From contig CATKHK010000161.1 of assembly GCA_949751835.1 (NCBI GenBank), forward strand, positions 1-38,987: a DNA stretch of 38,987 nt, read 5' to 3'. The notes under the pieces are model-generated. The model was not told the DNA's origin and did not search any database. It worked only from the letters and a program-made list of their open reading frames with translations. How positions within the stretch are numbered: position 1 is the stretch's first letter; each line of letters opens with the position of its first letter. Position numbers and translations under genes: made by a program. Of the stretch, positions 20,097-28,239 are shown piece by piece. This DNA comes from Blepharisma japonicum (lineage: Eukaryota; Ciliophora; Heterotrichea; Heterotrichida; Blepharismidae).

Positions 20097-20166
20097 TATT
20101 TTATATTATAAATTATATTTCTTATTTAATTGTTTTGTAAATAAATAATAACTAATACTAAAAGTA
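20097..20166. mobile_element. candidate IES-like element 2, copy at 20.1 kb (70 bp)
   Basis: TATTTTATATTATAAATTAT to AATACTAAAAGTA, then TA. Same length and site as the 15.3 kb copy but diverged inside. The join gives CTTCACTTAACTAGATC, as at the empty sites. Confidence 0.65.
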
Positions 20167-20542
20167 TAACTAGATCGATTCTTTCCACAATACTACCTCC
20201 AAAAATATAAACACTATCTTTATAATAAGTTCCAAAACATCTAAACCTACGTTTCCCTTTAGGGAGAATTTGAATATCATAATTTGCATTGATAATAAAA
20301 TGAGTACCGCTTTCAAGATCTGATCATCTTACATTCCTATAGCAAAATAATTTATTGCCTGGCAATTGATAAATGCAAATTCTTTCGTCCCAAGTTAAGG
20401 AAAACAATTTATGTTCGGTTTCCTCCAAAGTTTCAATGTTAATTTCTATAAGATCTGAGGAGTCGTCATAAAATCAACTAATTTTGGACGTTTTGATTTC
20501 GCTTTCTTGATTGCATGGTAAAGGATTTTCCAAAATTTTCAT

Positions 20543-21792
20543 TATTTTTAAAGTAAATAATTTATTTATAAGCATATATAAACTCACTCAAAACAAAAGC
20601 TAACCTTATTACTTTTAATAAATATTCTGAGTTTTTAAAACATTTTACTTTATGTTTTTACCAAGCTAAAAGTTGAATACAGAAAGACAAAAATAAATCA
20701 AAGATATTATTGATTCAGTTAAAGCCTTCTTTATTTGAATTTCAGCCTTTTATAGATCATAGCACTTTCTTGTTAAAATGCATAAAATTGCTGGAGACAT
20801 GCTACAATTCCCTCTATGAAGGATGCTCTTATGCATGTCGGCAATATTTTGAGCGTGTTTATGGCTTAGGTTTATTCAGTAGACTGAAAGCCTCTGCTTT
20901 TAGTCCTGATTCCTTAGGCATTTAAATACAACTTTTTTGGTCAGCAGGCCTAGTCCATAGGGTGCCCGATATCAGTTAGGATATCATATCCCGATAAGCT
21001 AAGTGACAAAATCTGTGTAGTTCTTTTTCAGGATGGAGGAGAAGAGGAAGGTGAGCTAAATGCCAAAAATGGGTTCCTTTCATTAAAAATAATTAACGAA
21101 GAGTGAATATTCTGGTATTGGAAGGATGCAGGGTTTATGCAAACTTAGGCGACATAGTAGGTTAGAAATGGAGGTGGCTAGAGAAGCCAGAAATGGCCTT
21201 AGACTTTATCCCTACCAAAAAATGAGGGTTTCAACTCAAGCTACGTATATGCTCTGCAATTTCGCAGAATATCACTACAGAAATGTGCCATAAAGTTGGA
21301 AATTAAATGTGCTAAAAATTTTAATTCACCCCCATTAGCTAGTAACCAAATTTTCTATCACTCAGAAAGAGTTAACTTTTATAAAATTGATTTAAATTAA
21401 ATATAGAAAATCTCTTCATAGGAGATTCAAATATTTAAAAAAGAAATTTTGGCTATTTATAGCTAAATTTGGTTAAGACTCAGCATTAAGATATAAGCCT
21501 CAATTTTACCTTTTTAAGAACGAACCGGAGATCTCATGGAGGGGTTATTTTTATATTATTATTATAAATATTTTAGGAAATATTTTTGTCAAATTTAAAT
21601 ATAATCTAAGTGCGAATTAAATTAAAAGATGGGTTCTAAGAAAGTCTTTTGATAAAAATATCTTATCATTTACTCTAGCGAACATAATAAATTGAAATTC
21701 GAATAAAGCAATTTGCTCATCTTAATAATAAATAAAAGCAGTCAAATATTTTATATAATCTAGTAATATTAAGAACCTGCATAATTTTTTAA
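20543..21792. other. unique region with unrecognised coding-like traces
   Basis: End of the array and 5' side of the B-box/TPR gene. The part 20700-21300 is visibly richer in G and C than the rest. A 71-codon plus-strand ORF (20710-20925) contains YEGCSYACRQYFERVYGLGL, and a second short ORF at about 21169-21294 begins MEVAREARNGLRLYPYQKMR. They look less random than the background, but I recognise no family, and no terminal repeats or transposase motif define a mobile element. The 20967-20996 stretch has a small inverted repeat around GATATCAGTTAGGATATC. Confidence 0.35.
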
Positions 21793-23210
21793 ATGCAAGC
21801 TCTAAAATGTTTTAACCAAGCTTGTATTGAGCAACCAAACTTGCTATGCAATTGCACTTCTCCTGAAACATTTATGTGCAATAATCATATTGCTGAGCAT
21901 ATTGGATCAACTGCATCCACTCATAATCTTGAAAATTTTATTATAGCAATAAATCAAAAGACAAAGCAAGCAATTCTTTATCGGTTAATTGAAGAAAAGT
22001 CTCAAATTGAAAAAACAAAGCAAGAAACCATAAATACCTTTGCCGATATAATTTCTAGCTTAAGAAATTACTAGAACTTAATTTAAGTCGATTTGACCAG
22101 AATCTAGCTTTTATAGACCAAAAAATCAGCACAGTAATAAATACTGAAAAAATATCGAAATTTGAGAAAAATAACTTATTTGAATTTTTAGGCATGAACC
22201 TTGAAGAAGCAATTATTAATGTTAATTTTCTATTAGGTGACATTCGAAGTTTCAATAATACTGCGAAGGCAATTGAAAAATTTATTAAAACAACCAACGA
22301 AACGATTAAGAATCTTGATATTAATTGATTAAATTATGAGGAAAAAGATGACGTCCTTTATGAGCTCTCAAAATGAGAAAATTTTTTTAATTTATTGCAT
22401 AAAGAATGCAACGATTATATAAGTTTAAGCCCTTACTATCATTTTAGAAATGGGGTCCTTCTCCATCAATCTGGCCATTATGAGGTTGCTATTGACCACT
22501 TTAATCTTGCAATTGAATTTGAACCCTTCTATGCAGATGCTTTATATTATAAAGGCTTAGCACTCTTTCATTTAAACAGAAAAGAAGAAGCGCTTTTGCT
22601 ATGAAATAAACTTATTAATGACGAGCTGCTTGATTTTTCCATTATTTATTACAGCTTAGCACAAGCTCTTGATGATTTAAATAGAAGAGAAGAAAGTATT
22701 GAGATTTGGAATAAATTTATTCAGCGAAGGCCTGATAGTGGCTTTGGATATCTATATAAATCTATTAATCTTCAGAGACTGAATAGAAATAAAGAATCTA
22801 TAGAGTGCCTAAATCAGTCAATAAAACACAATCCTAAATTCTTTAGGGCTTATGCATTTAAAGAAGAATCTCTACAGAAATGAGGAAGAAAGCAAGAAGC
22901 TATAGACTGTTTAAATGAATTTATTCAAGTAGATCCTTATTATTTTGAAAGTTATAATATGATTGGATCAATTTTGTTTCAAGAAAAAAGGTTTGAAGAG
23001 TCGTTAAAGTATTTTAATGAAGCAATTAAGAAAAAATCTAATTCAGGGGCTGCTTATAAAAATAAAGGAGATACCTTATATGAATTAGGAAAAATTGAGG
23101 AAGCTTTAGACTGTTATAATGAAGTTTTATCGATTAATCCTAATGATCAGGTAGTAAAGAGAAAAATAGAAATTATAAAGGCTGATCAGAAAAAATGATT
23201 TTGATTCTAA
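21793..23210 (+). pseudogene. B-box/TPR protein gene with a -1 frameshift
   Basis: The first frame (ATG 21793) encodes 93 residues. It has a Cys/His-rich N-terminus spaced C-x4-C-x7-C-x-C-x7-C-x2-H-x3-H, like a B-box zinc finger, then a helical KKT/EKSQIEKTKQE stretch. It stops at TAG 22072. The continuation is open in the -1 frame from about 22059 (KKLLELNLSRFDQNL) to TAA at 23208-23210 with TGA as Trp. That part carries a coiled region, then about seven TPR units (e.g. HFNLAIEFEPFYADALYYKG, KYFNEAIKKKSNSGAAYKNK). Joined, the protein would be about 470 residues. No 15-17 nt GT...AG intron fits the overlap and no good slippery heptamer is present. A real one-base loss or an assembly error is likeliest. 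TPR domains scaffold protein complexes; no specific role can be given. Confidence 0.75.
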
Positions 23211-23274
23211 TTAGTAGCCATAAATCAAAAATAAAGTAAATTCGTTTAATAAAATGTTTGGAAGATTTGCTGCT

Positions 23275-23695
23275 TTAAAAATTAGCTAAGAAAATTTCTT
23301 TAAATTCCTTTTTCTTCAAATCAAATTTTAAAATAAATGAGCCTCCATAATAATAAAATGAATCATTATAAAATGCTTGATGCCCATATACATAATTATT
23401 TAATGGAAAGATATTTCCTAAAATACTCCAATTAAAAGGATTGCCATTTTCGCTCTTCATTATTTTTCCAGAAAAATCAATTAAATAAGCCACATTTTCT
23501 AATTTGTATAGAACTTTTGTTCAATTTGTCTCGAGCTCAAGTTGGCATGAGGACAAAGAAAAAGTTAATAAATCCAATATAAAAATATTCCTATAATTTT
23601 CCGCTGAATACAAAATCATGCCTTTAAATGAAATACAGGTGTATGAACAAGAGGACTCCTGGAGCTTTATTAGCTTTTCCCATCTTCAATTATTA
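23275..23695 (-). pseudogene. 3' fragment of a Kelch-like gene, C type
   Basis: Open with TGA as Trp from NNWRWEKLIKLQESSCSYTC (about 23695) to TAA 23275. It carries GMILYSAENYRNIFILDLL, AYLIDFSGKIMKSENGNPF and the last blade FYYYGGSFILKFDLKKK. The 5' half is missing: homology to the intact gene at 26425-27210 ends right at the W-R-W motif, at a TA in CTTCAATTATTAATTTATAT. This is the same position at which element 2 is inserted in B copies. Either the gene is truncated or a larger insertion separates it from a 5' half not recognisable in the window. Confidence 0.7.
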
Positions 23696-24523
23696 ATTTA
23701 TATGTAACTATTTTTTAATATTTCTGACAAAAATAAAATTCTCCTTAAGATTTACGAACTGTCTGGTCAACCACAAACTGAGGAACTTATACTGAAGAAT
23801 ACCCAAGATGCGCCAAGATCGGATGGAGCTACAGAAACGGGTAAGTGACTTATGTTATGCTAACAGGAGATAAGACTCTTGCAAGTGGTGCTATATAGTA
23901 CTTAGTATGAAGCATGCATAGTGCAGATACAAGCTGCTAGAAGAAAAGAGGCCGTGTATGCAGTGGACAGTGCAGTAAAGCGATATTATATGTAGATCCT
24001 CAAGGACAGAGCGTGAAGTATATGGAGATAATGAAGGACAGAGCGTGGAGTTACCTAGAAGAAACAGCAAGAAAGAGGCAGTTAATGGATAAGCAGAAAA
24101 AAATTAAGGATTGACTACTAAAGAGCTCATAAGGGTTTTAACAGTGCTAAGCATTGCTATAAGTAATAGATAGATAGACTGATAGATAATTAAATAATAA
24201 GTAATAAGAGTAATTCTATGATAATTTGTCGTTAGTCAAAATCTTATTACTAAATATCATAATATTTGATAATTAATAATTAATTTTTCAAAATAAATTT
24301 GTATTTAGATGAATAAAATTTAAATTCAAATCATAAATAATTTTAAAAATATAAAATTATTTTTCTGTCTATGAGTATGCCCCATTAAGTTTTCTATTTT
24401 AAAATCTAATCTTTCTCGACATATCTATATTGAAATAAAACGCATGATTTTGAAATGAATAGAATATTAATTAGCAATTATGAGATTTTTAAATAAATTC
24501 CTTATGGTTAACATATCCTCTCT
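23696..24523. other. unique segment with unusual composition
   Basis: 23760-24180 is richer in G and A than anything around it and has no long ORF. The 14-mer AAGGACAGAGCGTG occurs twice (24002-24015 and 24034-24047). A short GATA-type tract lies at 24166-24189. It could be an old mobile-element remnant or a non-coding RNA; no family is recognised and no boundaries are visible. Confidence 0.35.
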
Positions 24524-25543
24524 TTATTGGCACGATTCTTTTAGCTGGTCTAAAAATGGCTTGATGATTCCTTCCAGCTTGTCAGCCATCTTGTAATAAA
24601 CTGTGTCTCTTTTATTATAAACCCTGCAATTCTTGAACATCCTTTCAGCATCATCCACAAACTTTTGAACATCATAATGGCCCCTGTCAACGTTTTCTTT
24701 CATTGTTTTCAAATCCATAGGCTCTTTGATAATCTCATAATAATCAGGAGCTACATCACTTCTCACAGGCTCTCTAAAAGGCCATGAAGAGCTATCAGCT
24801 AACATTTGGTCAATAATAAAATGAAAGCAGCTGGCTTTAGCGTCTTTTTCTTCTTCCTGATAAGAAACTTCTTGATTAGGGTCATAATTGACTTCTTTTA
24901 GTCCAGGAACTTCTTCATAAGTGCAACTTCCATTATCAATTAAGCTTTGGCAAGGCTCTCTTACAAATTGATATAATGAAATTTTTGCAATTTGTTCTTT
25001 TACACATTCCAGCTGCTCTCTAATATCATGATTTATTACTGTATAGTCGATATTCGCATCTAGCTTGCACACCATAAGTGTCCCTCCGTCATAATCCTTT
25101 ATGAATCCATTTCATATAGATTCTGGCAAAACTGGCTCTACTTCAGCAGTAAAGCCTTGCTTTTTGAAATATTCCAGAGCAAAATTGTCAGCATAGGTTA
25201 AAAAGTAACTTATTCCTTCTTTCATTACGTAATTTTTCAGGTTATTCATAAGCTGCGTTCCATATCCTTTTACTTGCTCAGAATAAGTCACTGCAAGAAA
25301 GGCGATTTCAGAGAAAACTTGCCGCTCGAAATACCTGAAACAAACTCCGCCAATAATCAGATCACCCTTAAAAGCGACCATACTTTTATGGTTCCTATCA
25401 AGAACGAGCCTTACTATATATTCGCCAGGCATTTTTGGTAGCTGCTTCCTGAATATGTTTTTGAGCTTAATTAGCGAAATTAGATGCTCTGGAACGCCAT
25501 CATTTGTGATGATTTTGTAGTGAAGAGGCTGGTCTGCTTCCAT
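24524..25543 (-). CDS. GCN5: GCN5/KAT2-type histone acetyltransferase with bromodomain (339 aa)
   Basis: Transfers acetyl groups from acetyl-CoA to histone lysines, chiefly on H3, as catalytic subunit of SAGA/ADA-type coactivators in the nucleus. The HAT domain (about residues 8-160) opens with TNDGVPEHLISLIKLKNIFR. It carries the catalytic Glu in VFSEIAF (Glu79), the acetyl-CoA loop EQVKGYGTQLM (Gln90-Gly95), FLTYADNFALEYFKKQGF, and IWNGFIKDYDGGTLM. The Trp of that last motif (residue 144) is TGA at 25112-25114, where GCN5 proteins have Trp. A linker with the EVPGLKE motif leads to a bromodomain (about 236-335) with WPF, PDYYEIIKEPMDL and the acetyl-lysine-binding Asn in CRVYN (Asn310). There is no PCAF N-terminal domain, and an in-frame stop nine codons upstream supports the short N-terminus. 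It is shorter than yeast Gcn5 (about 440). Stop TAA at 24524. Confidence 0.96.
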
Positions 25544-26424
25544 TAAGATTATAAATTTCAGTAAATCTTAATTAAAATTATAAAAAATCTTTAAAGTCCT
25601 TTGAGAACTGATTGTAAAAATCACTTCTTTGACTTCATTTAGTTTAAATTTTGAGTTTGCTAATGATATAACTCTTGATTGACAGATAGAATCAGATAGA
25701 GCCCACCACCAGACTCTCATATAGAACCAGTGAAACCATTGTTTACTTACAAGGCCAGAAAATCTGACCCTTGAGAATCCCCCTTATGGGTGAATTTTTA
25801 ATAAAATGGAGTCTAGCCTATATTTTCTAAATCGAGTTTGTTTTATCAAATAGAGAAGAAAAGCAAAGAGCTTTGCTTCTACTTCTAGAAGACAATAGAT
25901 AAATATATTTATAAAAAACCATAATGGTTTGCTGTGATGCTTTAAGACCAAATTAAGGACATTTGAAAAAGATTAAAGATTATAGAATTATTTTCTTTAT
26001 TATTTTACTTTATACAGCATTTATTTGTAAATATTTGATGGCTTATAATGCTATTGAGACCATATATTTAATATCCTCTAATTACTATAAATCTTTCACT
26101 TGTTATTATTCTTCTTCTAACCTTACTTAATTTTCCTAATGTTTTAGATTTTACGTACTTTTTTATTCATCAGAATGTTTAGGAATGCAAAACTCACCTT
26201 TTAATTCTGTACTGACGATGAGATCAGGATCATGTAGCTTCTATTAATTGAAGTTAAATGATTGTCCAATGATCAACCTTGTAGAACTGAGCTCTAGCCG
26301 ATACGCTAATATTTTCTCAATAATCTGAATAAAGTCCTATTAGGAAAAGTGAATCCAGTAATAATTGAGGAGAACATATTCTAGACGAAGCCATTTATTA
26401 TTAAATTATTTTACTGCAAATCTC
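25544..26424. other. spacer without recognised gene
   Basis: No ORF or RNA gene recognised. 25690-25800 is less AT-rich and can form a short hairpin (ACCCTTGAGAATCCCCCTTATGGGT region). 26180-26400 also looks mixed in composition but gives no readable protein on either strand. Confidence 0.35.
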
Positions 26425-27210
26425 CTAGCGACGAATTTCTTCAAATATTTTTTTATTCAGGTCAAATTTTAAAATAATTGGGCCTCCATGAAAGTAAAAT
26501 GAATCTTTATATAATGCTTTATACCCATACACTACTGATTCAAAAGGGCTGAAATTTCCTATAATATTTCAATTAAAAGGATTACCATTATCACTCTTTA
26601 TTATTTTTCCAGAAAAATCAATCAAATAAGCTGAATTTTCTCTTTCGTAAAGAATTTTTGTTCAATTCTTTTCAAGCTCAAGTTGGCATGAAGATAAAGA
26701 CAATGTTAATAAATCTAATACAAAAATATGGCTATAGTCACGCCCTGAAACCAAAATCATGTCATTAAAAGGTATAAGAGTGTATGATTTAGAGGAGTCT
26801 TGAAGGTTTATTAGCCTTTCCCATCTTCATTTAATTAAATCAAATCTATCAATAAACCCGTCTCCACAAATATAGGCAGAGTTCTTGTAATAAGTTGCAG
26901 AGCATTCAATATAAGTGATTTGTGAAGGGAGAGTTTTGACTTCATACTTTTCATCTATTATAAAAAGAAGATCTCCTATGCTTTCTCAGTCCTCGCTGCC
27001 ACAACAAAAGAGTTTGTTATCTGGCAGAAGGCACATGCATATTGCATTGCCAAGCTCTCATCCAGGGATGAAAATTGGATGAGTTGTTCCACTTCTAGAT
27101 TCAAGATTATACTCCAAGAGATCACAATAATAGCCTGAAAATGACATGAGTTTGGAAGTTTCTATATCAGTGTTTTCCTGGACTGGTCGAAGATTTTCTA
27201 AAATTTTCAT
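26425..27210 (-). CDS. Kelch-like beta-propeller protein, C type (261 aa)
   Basis: This ORF is intact with TGA as Trp, from MKILENLRPVQENTDIETSK at 27210 to TAG at 26425. Blades: CLLPDNKLFCCGSEDWESIG, LLFIIDEKYEVKTL, YYKNSAYICGDGFIDRFDLI followed by KWRWERLINLQDSS, DMILVSGRDYSHIFVLDLL, AYLIDFSGKIIKSDNGNPF and FYFHGGPIILKFDLNKK. At least five Trp codons are TGA. It is the intact relative of the 3' fragment at 23275, of the 5' half of the chimera at 12361-12918 and, more distantly, of the fragments at both window ends. It stands apart from the main array, between GCN5 and the calcium channel gene. Confidence 0.86.
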
Positions 27211-28239
27211 TTTTAATCACATATTATGATTTTAAGGATATAGATGTTCTTGAGGCTATTGATATGCCAAATAAAGATAAGCAGGGGAGTTTATTTTACT
27301 TATGGCCCTTCTATAATACACAAAATTTGATAATACAAAAAATATTCGCATTCAAGCTAATTCACTAAATAAAAGAAAAACCATTAACGGGTAACTACAA
27401 TTACTTTAGTGCTCAGAAACTCTCAATATACTGGTTTTAAGATATATCTGTTTAAGACATTAAATTTTCTTATATATAAACATTATTAAGCTACCAGATA
27501 ATCTTAAAAATAGTCAAACAATGCCAAAACAATAAAAGCTTTATCGTTCGCAAAGGTGAAGGAATAGAAGACCTGGCAAAGAAGTTACAGTTTATTATGA
27601 GGCTGGATTGAACAATAAATAAAACAATTCCATATATGTTAAAGTGATGGAATTTTAACTGGAAAATCAAATTCTGTTTATACTTTTGCATTAATCCATA
27701 ATGCATATGATTTTCTCTTGAAATTATCAAGTTAATATTTTATATTTTTCAAGATATTCCAGTATTAAAGAAGGAAATTAATTAAAGAGTTTTGCATTTG
27801 CCTGATAAACCTGTGAAAAATAAAGAGAAATCATTGTTTTACGATTTATATCATATGTCTGCAGGAATTAAATGTGTTTTGGAAATTAAAAGAGGATCCT
27901 AGTAGGATTCTGAGCTAAAAGAAGGCGAAAAGCTAATGATTTCTTATAGGGTTGCTACCGATGTGTCTAGCAGCCATTATAATCTTAAGATTTAAAAAAT
28001 ATAAGCAATTGTATCTTTGAGTATTAGATCCCGCTTATTACTCAGGTTTCTTTTCTCGCACTTAAAAAATTGTCTGCTTTTTCCTCAAATCCAATTTTTT
28101 TATTATATTTCTAAAAGCACTGGAATTTATTTTCTAAATCTCTAAATTCTACCCATCTCCCTTTCCTAATTAATTCTCGCCAAATAAAAAAAACTCCAGT
28201 AACAGCTTGCGTTATTCTAATTAATCCAACTTAATATTT
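27211..28239 (+). other. spacer with coding-like relics upstream of the channel gene
   Basis: Two plus-strand stretches look like remnants of a protein gene. The first, about 27478-27680, is open with TGA as Trp and contains NKSFIVRKGEGIEDLAKKLQ, a pattern reminiscent of short 'VRxGD..E.LA..F' segments found in cytoskeletal and ciliary proteins. The second, about 27786-27995, reads VLHLPDKPVKNKEKSLFYDL, then two consecutive TAG codons, then ISYRVATDVSSSHYNLKI. The family is not identified and the decay is clear. The last 250 bases before the channel ATG are plain AT-rich leader. Confidence 0.35.

Larger units (their letters stand above)
6628..20542. repeat. tandem segmental array (A gene + flank + B copy + spacer)
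   Basis: A-gene starts lie at 7881, 12044, 14345, 16885 and 19175; the last four are 2.3-2.5 kb apart. Each unit on the minus strand is a B copy, then the A 5' flank, A gene and spacer. The unit between 7.9 and 12.0 kb is interrupted by unique DNA and the plus-strand Kelch gene. Junctions repeatedly fall at the spacer start (near CATCAAAAA...CAAATAAAG), consistent with unequal crossing-over. Confidence 0.8.
19537..20542 (-). pseudogene. full-length B-type Kelch copy with two inserted elements and a frameshift
   Basis: It has the start MKILENPLPCNQESEIKTSK (20542) and runs to TAA 19537. With element 2 (20097-20166) and element 1 (19935-20073) taken out TA-to-TA, the frame reads on through FGGSIVERIDLVKWRWEKLI and EFPSST. 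It then fails at the same 4-base deletion as in the 17 kb copy (about 19917). The C-terminal part is clean in its own frame: LCSVSVLPYRTKLLCNFEDS, AYLIELTGKIFESDKSNPF and AWYFLIGGSRILKFDLEKK. This is the best place to see both elements in one otherwise nearly intact gene. Confidence 0.78.

Noticed and set aside
22059-22072. Programmed -1 frameshift signal in the B-box/TPR gene
   Set aside because: The overlap reads CTTAAGAAATTACT in sense and offers no X-XXY-YYZ heptamer; left as a mutation or sequencing error.
27491-27730. Minus-strand 79-codon ORF
   Set aside because: Composition is typical of random AT-rich DNA, and the plus strand of the same stretch gives a more protein-like reading.
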